Assembly (NCBI RefSeq): GCF_000423165.1
Contig: NZ_KE383983.1
Span: 1,040,376 to 1,104,375 of the forward strand
DNA from: Pseudidiomarina sediminum DSM 21906
GTDB taxonomy: Bacteria > Pseudomonadota > Gammaproteobacteria > Enterobacterales > Alteromonadaceae
Direction: 5' to 3'
Length of the DNA: 64,000 bases
This document shows, piece after piece, positions 51,814-61,357 of the stretch (within the stretch, counting starts at the first letter, position 1; every line of letters begins with the position of its first letter). Made by a program: the position numbers and the translations under genes. The notes under the pieces were generated by a model. The model saw nothing but the letters and a program-made list of their open reading frames with translations, did not search any database and was not told the DNA's origin.

Positions 51814-52299
51814 ATGGGATGGCATACAAATCGCGAATTTTTCGTTTCTTGGGAAGAACTGCATCGTGCAACAAAAGAGCTCGCCCGGCGCCAATTGCCG
51901 GCCGAACAGTGGCAGGGCATTATTGCGGTAAGTCGCGGCGGTTTAGTGCCTGCGGCCATTGTCGCGCGCGAGCTCAACATTCGTTTGGTCGAAAGCGTCT
52001 GTGTCAGCTCCTATGATCACGACAGCCAGCGTGACAAGGTGACACTTTTAAAAGACGTGCACTGTACCGACGACGGTGAAGGCTTCTTAGTTATTGATGA
52101 CTTGGTCGACACCGGCAATACCTTGAAGTTTTTGCGTCAACGTTTGCCAAAAGCAAAATTCATTACGGTCTATGCCAAGCCGGCCGGTATGGATCTGGTC
52201 AACGATTACGTCGCTGATCTCGAGCAGGAAACCTGGATTCATTTCCCATGGGACATGCACTTGCACTACGTAGAACCACTCGCCGGACAAGATAACTAA
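51814..52299 (+). CDS. gpt: xanthine-guanine phosphoribosyltransferase
   Basis: A 161-residue salvage enzyme that makes GMP and XMP from bases and PRPP. The PRPP loop is FLVIDDLVDTGNT; IAVSRGGLVPAAIVARELNI is the N-terminal block, WIHFPWDMHLHY the purine-binding end. Length equals E. coli Gpt (152) plus a few residues. It works on the bases imported by the upstream permease. A terminator follows. Confidence 0.95.
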   Translation: MGWHTNREFFVSWEELHRATKELARRQLPAEQWQGIIAVSRGGLVPAAIVARELNIRLVESVCVSSYDHDSQRDKVTLLKDVHCTDDGEGFLVIDDLVDTGNTLKFLRQRLPKAKFITVYAKPAGMDLVNDYVADLEQETWIHFPWDMHLHYVEPLAGQDN

Positions 52300-52327
52300 T
52301 TCCGCACGAGTCACTTAGTTCTTGAGA

Positions 52328-52352
52328 AGCCGGGCTGTGTCCCGGCTTTTTT
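52328..52352 (+). terminator. Rho-independent terminator after gpt
   Basis: AGCCGGG (52328-52334) and CCCGGCT (52341-52347) around a 6-base loop, then six T. Confidence 0.88.
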
Positions 52353-52473
52353 GTTGCTTTATATTTTTGTTGTGATTAAGTATGTAAGTTGTATTTTAGT
52401 ATCCTGAAAGGGATGAGATATGCGCTATTTGATGATGAAGAAACCGACTTTAATGACGAACAAGGAGAGCTGT

Positions 52474-52782
52474 GTGAAACCTTTTTATGTCTTCATTTTG
52501 GTGTCGATGATGTTTGGTCTTTCTGCATGTAGTCCCTCGGGACCAGGCCCTCTTGAAGGGAAGTGGCGCCTTGAGGGAGGACTGATACCGATGACTGTCA
52601 TTTACACTGAAACTACGGAAGAATCGATGGGAATTATCAGTAACGTTTCGTATCGGCATGATGGGAACGATATCTACGTTACGTATGAGAGTGGTATTGC
52701 GGAAGGCCACTCGGTTCGTTTTACGCGAGTCAACAACAGTACGTTTGCAAGCGAGTTTGGCACCTTACGGCGCGTGCGCTAG
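52474..52782 (+). CDS. small lipoprotein
   Basis: A 102-residue protein starting with GTG after AGGAG (52463-52467). The signal peptide KPFYVFILVSMMFGLSAC ends in a lipobox with C18. The mature part (GPLEGKWRLEGG, TVIYTETTEESMG, HDGNDIYVTYESG) reads as a small beta-barrel or lipocalin-like fold. Not recognised. The upstream ATG at 52420 has no ribosome site. Confidence 0.6.
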   Translation: MKPFYVFILVSMMFGLSACSPSGPGPLEGKWRLEGGLIPMTVIYTETTEESMGIISNVSYRHDGNDIYVTYESGIAEGHSVRFTRVNNSTFASEFGTLRRVR

Positions 52783-52808
52783 AGGTTTAACCCGAGTGAA
52801 GAGAGTTC

Positions 52809-53429
52809 ATGATGGAAGTGACGCGTGTTCAGCAATTATTCTCAGAGCTGTACGATGTCATTGAGGGACTTAATCATCAATCTTCAAAGAGGATTGATGT
52901 AAGTTTAGCCCTCTCGTACAACGTACTGCAATTGAATCAATCGATTTTTGTGCTGGCTCAGCAAAAGCATTTTGTTGCAGGAGCTGTACTTTTACGCGCG
53001 CAATTTGAAAGTATCGTACGCAGTGTGTGGGCGTTCCATGTTGCGACGGATGATCAGGTAAAGAAACTTTCACCGCCTCTTGAAACTTTAATGGACTCGT
53101 CAAGTAGCAAATTACCCATGTTAAGCAAGATGTTAGAGCAATTAGACGAGTCTCCCCATTTAGCGCATCTTATGGTCAGTTTGCGTGAGTTTAAAGGGAG
53201 TTCGTGGTCATTCCTTAACTCGTTTGTGCACTCAGGTCATCAGAGTGTGGTTTGGACGCAACTTAGTGTACCTGAGCAGCTTTATGAGCAGTTATTGAAG
53301 GGAAGTAATAATATTGCTTTGTTGGCCTTCATAAATATTGGGTTGCTGAGCGGTGTCGAGGGTATACAAAAAAGAATTCACAGCGTTGCTGCAAAGTATC
53401 CAGACTGTTTTGGTCCGCAGCGCAGTTAA
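52809..53429 (+). CDS. helical protein of the DUF6988/DUF5677 kind
   Basis: A 206-residue all-helical protein. The pattern RAQFESIVRSVWAFHVATDDQVKK followed by a SFLNSFVHSGHQSV segment recalls the DUF5677/DUF6988 families that are helical and sit in defence-like contexts; I cannot prove it. No catalytic Rx4H motif is present. Its ATG (52809) has GAAGAG upstream. It sits with the lipoprotein gene between gpt and proS, each followed by a terminator, so the pair looks like an insertion. Confidence 0.5.
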   Translation: MMEVTRVQQLFSELYDVIEGLNHQSSKRIDVSLALSYNVLQLNQSIFVLAQQKHFVAGAVLLRAQFESIVRSVWAFHVATDDQVKKLSPPLETLMDSSSSKLPMLSKMLEQLDESPHLAHLMVSLREFKGSSWSFLNSFVHSGHQSVVWTQLSVPEQLYEQLLKGSNNIALLAFINIGLLSGVEGIQKRIHSVAAKYPDCFGPQRS

Positions 53430-53456
53430 AAAAGCCGAGCTTGTGCTCGGCTTTTT
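53428..53456. terminator. bidirectional terminator
   Basis: AAAAAAGCCGAGC, TTGT, GCTCGGCTTTTT. The A run on one side and T run on the other serve both the plus-strand gene and proS on the minus strand. Confidence 0.88.
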
Positions 53457-53470
53457 CGTTGGGGTAGCGG

Positions 53471-55189
53471 TTAGGCGAGTGCTTTTTGCACTGTGGCAAC
53501 AACGTCGCTGATGGCGATTTTAGTTTTGTCGCCAGACTTACGGTGTTTGTATTCAACCGCTTGTTCATCGAGGTTACGCTCACCGATGACGATTTGATGC
53601 GGAATACCGACCAATTCCATATCGGCAAACATCACGCCTGGGCGCTCTTTACGGTCGTCAAATAACACATCAATGCCAGCGGCTTTAAGCTCCGCATAAA
53701 GTTGTTCAGCAACTTCTTGTACACGCGCAGATTTGTGCATGTTCATTGGCACAATGGCCACTTGGAACGGGGCGAGGGCGTCTGGCCAAGTAATGCCGTA
53801 TTGATCGTGGTTTTGCTCAACAGCAGCTGCGACGATACGCGACACACCAATACCGTAACAACCCATCATTAAGGTTTCGTGTTTCCCGCTGTCGGTTAGT
53901 ACGCCAACCTTCATCGCGTCAGAGTACTTTTTACCGAGCTGGAAGATGTGACCGACTTCGATGCCACGTTTGATCAGTAAGCTACCTTGGCCACATGGGC
54001 TAGGATCGCCTTCGACAACGTTACGTAAATCGGCAACTTCTGGCAGGGCAACGTCACGTTCCCAATTGATGTTGAAGAAGTGGAAGCCATCTTCGTTGGC
54101 ACCAGCACCAAAGTCTGCCATCACCGCAACACTGCGATCGACAATGATGTCCATTGGCAAGTTAACTGGACCAAGTGAGCCTGGACCAGCGCCTACCGCA
54201 GCTCGAATAGCTTCGTCACTAGCGAATTCAAGTGGGCTTGCCACTTGTGGAAGTTTTGCCGCTTTAATTTCGTTCAAGGTGTGATCGCCACGGACCATCA
54301 GTGCGACCAATTTACCTTCTTCAGCACCGTGCACGATCAAGGTTTTGACCGTTTGGGTAATCTCAAGACCAAACTGTTCCACTAAAGCGTCGATGGTTTT
54401 CGCATTCGGGGTGGCAACTTTTTCCATCGCGGCCGTTGCTGTTGGGCGTTCACCCGCCGGCGCCACTGCTTCTGCCATTTCAACGTTAGCTGCGTAGTCT
54501 GAGCTGTCCGAGAAGGCGATATCATCTTCACCAGAAGATGCTAGCACATGGAATTCATGTGACGAGCTACCACCGATCGAGCCGGTATCAGCAATAACAG
54601 GACGGTAATCTAGACCCAAGCGCTCGAAAATACGGCAGTAGGCGGCATGCATGCTATCGTAGCTTTCTTGCAAGCTTGCTTGGTCGAGGTGGAATGAGTA
54701 AGCATCTTTCATGATGAACTCACGCGCACGCATGACCCCAAAACGCGGACGAATTTCGTCGCGGAATTTGGTTTGGATTTGGAACAAGTTCAGCGGTAAC
54801 TGCTTATAGCTGCTGACTTCTTTACGTACCAATTCTGAGATAACTTCTTCGTGGGTTGGACCGAGGACAAAGTCACGTTGATGGCGATCTTTCAAACGTA
54901 GAAGTTCAGGGCCGTAATCTTCCCAGCGACCTGATTCTTCCCAAAGATCTGCCGGTTGTACCATCGGCATTAACACTTCAAGCGAGCCTGCGCGTTCCAT
55001 CTCTTCACGCACCACGGCCTCAACCTTACGCAGCACGCGCAAGCCACTGGGCGTCCACGTATAGAGACCTGAAGCGACTTTACGGATCATCCCAGCGCGC
55101 AGCATGAGTTGATGACTAATAACTTCTGCGTCAGCAGGGGTTTCTTTCAATGTGCCCAACAAATAGTGACTGGTACGCATGGTTTCCAA
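53471..55189 (-). CDS. proS: prolyl-tRNA synthetase
   Basis: A 572-residue class II synthetase of the bacterial type with an inserted editing domain. Motif 1 is around [24 protein letters not shown]; motif 2 with the [20 protein letters not shown] segment; motif 3 is [16 protein letters not shown]. The editing (INS) domain spans about residues 225-400 ([15 protein letters not shown] precedes it). Length equals E. coli (572). It stands alone. Confidence 0.98.
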   Translation of the reverse strand: METMRTSHYLLGTLKETPADAEVISHQLMLRAGMIRKVASGLYTWTPSGLRVLRKVEAVVREEMERAGSLEVLMPMVQPADLWEESGRWEDYGPELLRLKDRHQRDFVLGPTHEEVISELVRKEVSSYKQLPLNLFQIQTKFRDEIRPRFGVMRAREFIMKDAYSFHLDQASLQESYDSMHAAYCRIFERLGLDYRPVIADTGSIGGSSSHEFHVLASSGEDDIAFSDSSDYAANVEMAEAVAPAGERPTATAAMEKVATPNAKTIDALVEQFGLEITQTVKTLIVHGAEEGKLVALMVRGDHTLNEIKAAKLPQVASPLEFASDEAIRAAVGAGPGSLGPVNLPMDIIVDRSVAVMADFGAGANEDGFHFFNINWERDVALPEVADLRNVVEGDPSPCGQGSLLIKRGIEVGHIFQLGKKYSDAMKVGVLTDSGKHETLMMGCYGIGVSRIVAAAVEQNHDQYGITWPDALAPFQVAIVPMNMHKSARVQEVAEQLYAELKAAGIDVLFDDRKERPGVMFADMELVGIPHQIVIGERNLDEQAVEYKHRKSGDKTKIAISDVVATVQKALA

Positions 55190-55256
55190 AATTCCTTATG
55201 CCATGTTGATGCGAAATGCGTTGATTAAGCGGAATTCTATCAGTAGCGCGGCTTGG

Positions 55257-55964
55257 TCAAAAGCCTTTACTGATGTTTACCACGTGATTTTCGTGATCAC
55301 GCACCTGCCATTGAATATTTAAATCGAACAGTTGCATGCCGTAGACTTTATCACTGCTTTTGGCTTTGTGGTATGCCGGACGAGGGTCTTGCTGTAAAAC
55401 TTGTTCAATCAACAGTGCGAGTTGCGGGTATTGCTCACCCAAGTGCATCAGTTGCTGCTGCGCTTGGGCGCTGAAATGCACGGTCATGGCTGCGTCAGGC
55501 GCACTGTTTGCATAGCCGCCCAACGCATCGGGTACTGCATCGACGTAAGGTAGATAGGGCTTAATATCCAGCACCGGGGTGCCATCGACCCAGTCACCGC
55601 CTTGCACGTGGAGCAGGGTACCACCGTTACCTTGTTCAATACTTAAGAGTTTCACTACCGATAAACCGATGCCATTGGGACGAAAGGTCGAACGACTGGC
55701 GAACACGCCAACCTTTTCATTGCCGCCCAAGCGCGGCGGACGTACCAAGGCTTGCCAACCTTGCGCCAAGTTCTGGTGAAATAAGAAGCTGACCCAAATA
55801 TGGCTAAAGCCCTGCAGTCCACGCGTCGTATCTGGGTGGCCATAAGCGCCAGTGAGCTCAATCTGCGCGGTGGCCGCGGTGACCAGTCCCGGTTGTCGGG
55901 GAATGGCAAATTTCTGCGGGTAGGGCGAGTGAATCGTTCCTATAGCTTGGATCACATGTTGCAT
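55257..55964 (-). CDS. trmO: tRNA-threonylcarbamoyladenosine methyltransferase TrmO
   Basis: A 235-residue TsaA/TrmO enzyme that methylates t6A37 of tRNA. IGTIHSPYPQKFAIPRQPGLV and RPPRLGGNEKVGVFASRSTFRPNGIGLSVVKLLSIEQ are the hallmark blocks, with WVDGTPVLDIKPYLPYVDAVPDA next. The likely start is ATG 55964 (MQHVIQAIG) by family alignment, although the ribosome site is poor and the frame opens 16 codons earlier. Confidence 0.92.
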   Translation of the reverse strand: MQHVIQAIGTIHSPYPQKFAIPRQPGLVTAATAQIELTGAYGHPDTTRGLQGFSHIWVSFLFHQNLAQGWQALVRPPRLGGNEKVGVFASRSTFRPNGIGLSVVKLLSIEQGNGGTLLHVQGGDWVDGTPVLDIKPYLPYVDAVPDALGGYANSAPDAAMTVHFSAQAQQQLMHLGEQYPQLALLIEQVLQQDPRPAYHKAKSSDKVYGMQLFDLNIQWQVRDHENHVVNISKGF

Positions 55965-56234
55965 GGTCAGAAGCGCTATTCGAGTTGAGGTGAGATTGGT
56001 GAATTTCAACATAATTTTGTGAATTTTACCAACGTTAGCAACATCCTTGCTCAGTATGTTTTTATATAACGTATTGATTTATATGGCTTTGTAAAAGTTG
56101 GCATGGCTCCTGCATAAGGTTTAAAGAAGATTAAAAACATCGTTGTCAACCTTATCAACACTTGCAGCGTCATAAGACACAACGAATCACAAAGAACAAC
56201 TAACGAATAATGAACAACGAAAGGAGTAGTTCCC

Positions 56235-56879
56235 ATGACACGCCAACAATCGGTTTGGGTTTCAGCTTTAATGTTAATTGCCTCAGTAACGGCAATGAGT
56301 GTGCCTTTTGCCAGCACCGCTAATGCTGGTGAACGTGAGTTCAATGCGACCTATAGTGTCAATGATGACACAGCATTCAAATTAGAGTTTGGCGTGGGTT
56401 CGGTGACCTTTGAACGCAGCTCAGACGATAGCATTGAAGTAGAAATGATCGCCAAGCCAAGCGAAAAGAAGTGGTTTGGTAAAGCCAACCTTGAAGCGGT
56501 GGAGTTAAATGCCGAACAGGATGGCGATCGATTAGTGTTAACTGTTCCCGAGCAAGACGGAGTAACGTTGCAATGGGTGATTCGGGTACCACGTATTGCT
56601 GAGTTGAATGTTGATTTAGGCGTCGGCCAAATTGCTGGAGATGTGTATGCCAGCGATATGGATATCAATCTCGGTATTGGTGATATTGACCTTGAGGTCT
56701 ATGGCGATGTCGATTCAGTGAAGACAGACGTCGGTATTGGCGACACCCATGTGTCAGGCGCGGAAGAAAACTCAAATGACCGGGCATTTATCAGTGCTTC
56801 AAGTCGCGCGAAGGGTAAAGGTGATGCGCGCATTAATATTGATACCGGCATTGGTGATATCACCGTACGTATCAAATAA
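56235..56879 (+). CDS. secreted DUF4097-like beta-helix protein
   Basis: A 214-residue protein with a Sec signal peptide (about residues 1-32, ASTANAG). AAGGAG precedes the ATG. The mature part shows repeated short strands with GVG/GIG: LDVDLGVGQI-like, INLGIGDI, TDVGIGDT, IDTGIGDI, the pattern of DUF4097 and similar right-handed beta-helical domains. Such proteins are often envelope-associated and may be linked to sigma-factor or stress systems. Function unknown. Confidence 0.65.
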   Translation: MTRQQSVWVSALMLIASVTAMSVPFASTANAGEREFNATYSVNDDTAFKLEFGVGSVTFERSSDDSIEVEMIAKPSEKKWFGKANLEAVELNAEQDGDRLVLTVPEQDGVTLQWVIRVPRIAELNVDLGVGQIAGDVYASDMDINLGIGDIDLEVYGDVDSVKTDVGIGDTHVSGAEENSNDRAFISASSRAKGKGDARINIDTGIGDITVRIK

Positions 56880-56897
56880 CCGCATTACTAACCAAAG

Positions 56898-56932
56898 AAA
56901 AGGCGGCGCAGGTTCAGTGCGTCGCCTTTTTT
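56898..56932. terminator. bidirectional terminator
   Basis: AAAAGGCGGCGCA pairs with TGCGTCGCCTTTT around a 7-base loop; it lies between the DUF4097-like gene and hns, which converge. Confidence 0.85.
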
Positions 56933-56934
56933 CT

Positions 56935-57339
56935 TTACTTGATCAAAAACGCAGTTAATGGCGTGCCGTTTTCGATTGCGTGTTTCAACGCATTTGGCAT
57001 ACGCCCTTGGCCGGTCCAGGTAATACGTTCACCGTTGCTTTCAATAGCATACTTAGGTGGCTTTGGTGCGCGTTTGCGTTTCGGTTTGTCCTGACTTACG
57101 ACGCTACCATCTAACAATTCTTCAGCATCAATTCCAGCTTCTGCCATGGCTTGACGGAATTCTTCAATTTTACGTTTTTTCTCAGCTTCTAATTGGCGCA
57201 ATTCCGCTTCTTCTTCTTCGCGGTCCGCAATCACTTTTGCCAATTTTTGTTCAACTTCTTTTAATTCATCGATAGATAAATCCTTTACCGCAGCTTTGAG
57301 ACGGCGTCCGTGCGTGAGGATATCTAGAAATTCACTCAT
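56935..57339 (-). CDS. hns: H-NS-family nucleoid protein
   Basis: A 134-residue DNA-bridging silencer. The N-terminal two thirds form a long coiled coil for oligomerisation (LSIDELKEVEQKLAKVIADREEEE). A basic linker (KPKRKRAPKPPKY) leads to the DNA-binding loop TWTGQGRMPNAL, the QGR motif that inserts in the AT-rich minor groove. Such a protein would be expected to silence AT-rich acquired DNA such as the block at 1-6.4 kb. Alone in its transcript; a terminator precedes ETF-QO. Confidence 0.93.
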   Translation of the reverse strand: MSEFLDILTHGRRLKAAVKDLSIDELKEVEQKLAKVIADREEEEAELRQLEAEKKRKIEEFRQAMAEAGIDAEELLDGSVVSQDKPKRKRAPKPPKYAIESNGERITWTGQGRMPNALKHAIENGTPLTAFLIK

Positions 57340-57390
57340 ATATAGTTCCTAATTGTTTAAGGAAGGGGTATTTGAATTAAAGCTAAAATA

Positions 57391-57425
57391 AAAGCCGGCG
57401 ACAATATTAATTTGTCGTCGGCTTT
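57391..57425 (-). terminator. terminator of ETF-QO
   Basis: AAAGCCGGCGACAA (57391-57404) pairs with TTGTCGTCGGCTTT (57412-57425); on the minus strand it is followed by TTTATTTTAG, 36 bases after the ETF-QO stop. Confidence 0.8.
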
Positions 57426-57460
57426 ATCTTACATCCTAATTAGGAATTGAGAAAAGTTTT

Positions 57461-59104
57461 TTACATATTCGGGTAATTTGGACCACCTGTTCCTTCAGGT
57501 GTGACCCAAGTGATATTCTGACTTGGATCTTTAATATCGCAGGTTTTACAGTGAATACAGTTTTGCGAGTTAATTTTGAAAACGTTCTCACCGTTCTCTT
57601 CAACCACTTCATAAACACCGGCAGGGCAGTAGCGCTGCGCGGGCTCTGCGTATTCAGGCAGATTCACCGTTAACGGGATAGCAGCGTCTTTTAATTTTAA
57701 ATGACATGGCTGATCTTCTTCGTGATTTGTATTTGATAAATACACGGAAGATAAACGATCAAATGTTAATTTATTATCCGGTTTAGGATAATTAATTGTT
57801 GCATAATTTGATGCTTTATTTGTGCAGGCGTAATCAGCTTTATTATCTTTAATGGTGAAAGGTAATTTACCGCCAAACCAATTCTGATCCAGCGTATTAT
57901 ATGCGCCGCCAAACCAAGTGCCGAATTTATGAATTGCTGGTCCGAAATTACGTGACCGATATAATTCATCATAGAGCCAAGATGCTTTGAAATGCTCGTC
58001 AAACTGAATTAGGTCAGAGTGGCTTTCACCGGCCTTTATCGCCTCAAAAATGGTTTCTGCGGCCAAGATGCCAGATTTCATCGCAGCATGGTTCCCTTTG
58101 ATTTTGGCCACGTTTAAGGTGCCAGCATTACAGCCTGCTAACACACCGCCCGGGAAAGTCATTTTCGGCAGTGAGTACAAACCGCCTTTGGCGATAGCAC
58201 GTGCGCCATAGGTGACACGCTTGCCGTGTTGCAACACTTTTGCAATCTCTGGATGCGTTTTAAAACGCTGAAATTCTTGGAACGGGTTCACATAAGGGTT
58301 GGCATAGTTCAGATCGACAATTAAGCCCACGTAAACCTGTCCGTCTTCAGCGTGGTACAAGTAGCCACCGCCGGTGGCGTTATCATTCAATGGCCAGCCC
58401 GCGCTGTGTACCACGAGGCCTTCTTGATGATGTTCAGCAGGAATATCCCAAATCTCTTTAAAGCCAATGCCGTAGTGTTGCGGCGAGCGTTCATCATTAA
58501 GATTAAACTCGGCTTGCAGACGCTTGCCTAAATGGCCTCGGCAGCCTTCGGCAAAGACGGTGTATTTTGCGCGTAGCTCCATACCTGGCTCAAAACTATC
58601 TTTAGGCTCGCCGTTGGCGCCAACACCCATGTCACCGGTAATGATCCCGGCGACTTTACCGTCTTCAATGATGACATCCGCGGCAGGGAAACCAGGGAAG
58701 ATCTCAACACCTAGGCTTTCCGCTTGCTCCGCGAGCCAACGGCACAGATTCCCCATACTGGCAATGTAGTTGCCTTGGTTATGCAAGGTTTTTGGCACCA
58801 TGAAGTTAGGCAGCCGACGGGCCGAGGTGGCATCGTTAAAGTAGAAAATATGATCGTCAGTCACCGCCGTTTTCAGTGGTGCGCCGCGCTCTTTCCAGTC
58901 GGGAAAAAGTTCGTTCAGTGCACGCGGTTCAAAGACCGCACCGGAGAGAATATGGGCACCGACTTCAGAGCCTTTCTCGACCACACAGATCATCAGCTCT
59001 TGTTCTTGTGCTTGCGCCAATTGGGCGAGTTTAATGGCACTTGAGAGGCCTGCAGGGCCTGCGCCAACGATAACGACATCAAATTCCATGCTTTCGCGTT
59101 GCAT
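57461..59104 (-). CDS. etfD: electron transfer flavoprotein-ubiquinone oxidoreductase
   Basis: A 547-residue membrane-associated flavoprotein passing electrons from ETF to ubiquinone. AAGGAG six bases ahead gives ATG 59104. The FAD-binding site is DVVIVGAGPAGLSSAIKLAQ; the C-terminal 4Fe-4S motif is CPAGVYE..., then INSQNCIHCKTCDIKDPSQ, with four cysteines. Length matches the usual 550. It is likely to serve acyl-CoA dehydrogenases of leucine and fatty-acid breakdown; etfAB are outside the window. Confidence 0.96.
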   Translation of the reverse strand: MQRESMEFDVVIVGAGPAGLSSAIKLAQLAQAQEQELMICVVEKGSEVGAHILSGAVFEPRALNELFPDWKERGAPLKTAVTDDHIFYFNDATSARRLPNFMVPKTLHNQGNYIASMGNLCRWLAEQAESLGVEIFPGFPAADVIIEDGKVAGIITGDMGVGANGEPKDSFEPGMELRAKYTVFAEGCRGHLGKRLQAEFNLNDERSPQHYGIGFKEIWDIPAEHHQEGLVVHSAGWPLNDNATGGGYLYHAEDGQVYVGLIVDLNYANPYVNPFQEFQRFKTHPEIAKVLQHGKRVTYGARAIAKGGLYSLPKMTFPGGVLAGCNAGTLNVAKIKGNHAAMKSGILAAETIFEAIKAGESHSDLIQFDEHFKASWLYDELYRSRNFGPAIHKFGTWFGGAYNTLDQNWFGGKLPFTIKDNKADYACTNKASNYATINYPKPDNKLTFDRLSSVYLSNTNHEEDQPCHLKLKDAAIPLTVNLPEYAEPAQRYCPAGVYEVVEENGENVFKINSQNCIHCKTCDIKDPSQNITWVTPEGTGGPNYPNM

Positions 59105-59132
59105 ATTGGACTCCTTTATAGCGATGCAGTGC

Positions 59133-61355
59133 TTAGCTGCGATCTGCAAACGGCTGAGCGAGTTGCTCGCCGAGTTGTTCTGGGGGTAACACAGGTGCTA
59201 AAAAACGTCCTTGCGCTAGCACACAGTTGCGTTGTTTCAAAAAGTCGACTTGTTGCTGGTTCTCAACGGCCACGCCAATCACTTGCACATTACTGTGGTG
59301 CGCCAGTCGAATAATACTTTCAACCAGTTCTTTTTGCACGGCTTGTTCGGGGACATCAGCGAGTAATTCAGGTGCAATCTTAAAGGCTTGAGGAGGGCAG
59401 TTGCGCATCGCCCGCAGCAGTTCACTGCTGACACTAGAGACCGTAACACACAGGCGTAACGAGGATTTCTTTAAATCCGCCACCGTACGTTGATGACTGC
59501 CACATAGTTGCAGGTAGACCTGCTCATCCACTTCAATTTGTAAGTGTTCGGGCGCGAGCTGAGCACGTTTCAGGTGCTGCGATAACAGCTCGGCGATCTC
59601 CGGCATGGTTAGTTGTCGTAGGGACAAGTTAATGCCAAGCAACAGTGGTCGTTGCAATTGCTCCTGCAAGGTTTTGAGTTGTTGGCAGGCTGTTTTAATA
59701 ATGAATTCAGTGAGTGAAAAAATCAGCCCAGTTTGTTCCATTAGCCCTAAAAACGCATCGGGTTGCACAAATTCATTCGGTTGGATGCGCCAGCGCAACA
59801 GACCTTCCACCGCTTGCGCACTGTGGTCACGCAAATGGACGATGGGTTGATAGTGCAGTTCTAGCTGCTGTTGCTCTAAAGCTTCACGTAAGGCGAGCAG
59901 TTTTTCTTTGCGTTGGCGCAGTTCATATTGCTGCCCGGCGTGGTAGCGCTCGATGCCAAAAAAGCCCTGTTGCTTGGCGCGATAGAGCGCGGTATCCGCA
60001 TTATGCAATAAGCCATCAATATCGTAGGACGCGTCACCGGCGCTGACAATGCCGACTGAAGCGGAGCAATAAATTTCATGTTGCTCGATAAACAGCTGGG
60101 GACTAATTGCCTCAAGTAGTTGGTGCGCCAGTTGCTCTGCGGTGGTGAGAGGTTCATCGTGATGATGATAGACCACGGCAAAGGTGTCGATTGAGGTGCG
60201 GGCCAAATAACTATGGTTCGGGAGCTGTTTGCGGATCCGCATGGCGATGCGTTTGACAATTTCATCCCCGATGGGGTGGCCGAGCGCATGGTTGAGCTCG
60301 CGAAAGGCATCAATACTGAGAATGATGAGGGTCAGTTGTTGATGGCGTTCGGCGGCTTTAGGTAACTGTTCGGTAAGGTAATGTACCAGACCATTGCGGT
60401 TTGGCAGCTCAGTAAGCGCATCATGATCGGAGAGAAATACCAACTGCGCTTCCGTGGCGTGCATTTTTTGTAACTGTTGCTCGGCATCCTTCACCTGCTG
60501 TTTTGCACTGAGAAGGCGCCGGTGCAAATTGTCTGAACGCCAGCCTAAAAAGAGGCCGCCAAGGGTAAGCAAAAGGCCGCCGAAGAAGACCAATTCAGAG
60601 CTCACTGAGTACATTTGTTCAAGACGCTCACGCGTTGGCCATAACTCGATTTGCCATTGGTTCGATGCAAATTTTAGTGGCTGTTTGGAGCCCCATTCTT
60701 GGCGGAGTTCATCATTGCCGGCAAAACGGTAAATCGCAGTGTCGCTATCTGGCATGGTAATCTCAACTTGATAGCCTTCGGCCAATTCACTGCGCACGAG
60801 TGCATCAAGCAATCGATACACGTCAATTACGAAGATGAGATGACTGACGCGTTCTTGGGCGGTGAAGTTAACGCCAAAGACGATATCGACTTCAGAATGT
60901 GAAAACAGCTCCGCCGGCGCGCTTAAGGCATGCGGTAGATCTGGATAGGTGCGCAGTTTCGTCGCGATCAAGGTTTCCGTAAAGAGTTGCTCCGCAAGCT
61001 CGTCAGCACGGCGATTATTGCGTTGTTCAAGGGTGCGAAAGTTGTCGTCAAGCACTAACAATCGGCGTAACGACGGATAGTATAAAAACAACGTGGTTGC
61101 TTCTTCATCAAGACTATCGAGCGTTGCTGATGGGTCACGTTCAAGGTTTCTCGCGCTCCACTCGGCGGCAAAGGCGTAGTTCAACATCATTTGCCGGAAC
61201 TGGTGTTCCAATTGCCGTGTATCTTCGCTAAGACGTTCACGAATGGTGGCTTCCTCGGCGCTGAGAATAAAGCGGGTGGAAACGATGGTGAGCAATACCC
61301 CCACGACCGCAATAACCAGTAATCTCCGCAGTAAGCGCCAGCGCCGTGTATCCAT
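59133..61355 (-). CDS. membrane GGDEF/EAL protein with degenerate active sites
   Basis: A 740-residue protein. It has two membrane helices (residues about 9-28 and about 250-270) with a periplasmic sensor between them (no family recognised), then a coiled segment, a GGDEF domain (HDALTELPNRNGLVHYL to about 440) and an EAL domain. The GGDEF signature reads SIDTF in RTSIDTFAVVY and the EAL reads EGL in AVEGLLRWR; the later DDFG and KID motifs read VTVSS and KIA. Neither enzyme activity should remain. Such proteins often act as c-di-GMP receptors or, like CsrD, as RNA-decay adaptors. Overall plan resembles CsrD, but the identity is not proven. It lies 28 bases before ETF-QO. Confidence 0.85.
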   Translation of the reverse strand: MDTRRWRLLRRLLVIAVVGVLLTIVSTRFILSAEEATIRERLSEDTRQLEHQFRQMMLNYAFAAEWSARNLERDPSATLDSLDEEATTLFLYYPSLRRLLVLDDNFRTLEQRNNRRADELAEQLFTETLIATKLRTYPDLPHALSAPAELFSHSEVDIVFGVNFTAQERVSHLIFVIDVYRLLDALVRSELAEGYQVEITMPDSDTAIYRFAGNDELRQEWGSKQPLKFASNQWQIELWPTRERLEQMYSVSSELVFFGGLLLTLGGLFLGWRSDNLHRRLLSAKQQVKDAEQQLQKMHATEAQLVFLSDHDALTELPNRNGLVHYLTEQLPKAAERHQQLTLIILSIDAFRELNHALGHPIGDEIVKRIAMRIRKQLPNHSYLARTSIDTFAVVYHHHDEPLTTAEQLAHQLLEAISPQLFIEQHEIYCSASVGIVSAGDASYDIDGLLHNADTALYRAKQQGFFGIERYHAGQQYELRQRKEKLLALREALEQQQLELHYQPIVHLRDHSAQAVEGLLRWRIQPNEFVQPDAFLGLMEQTGLIFSLTEFIIKTACQQLKTLQEQLQRPLLLGINLSLRQLTMPEIAELLSQHLKRAQLAPEHLQIEVDEQVYLQLCGSHQRTVADLKKSSLRLCVTVSSVSSELLRAMRNCPPQAFKIAPELLADVPEQAVQKELVESIIRLAHHSNVQVIGVAVENQQQVDFLKQRNCVLAQGRFLAPVLPPEQLGEQLAQPFADRS

Positions 61356-61357
61356 AC

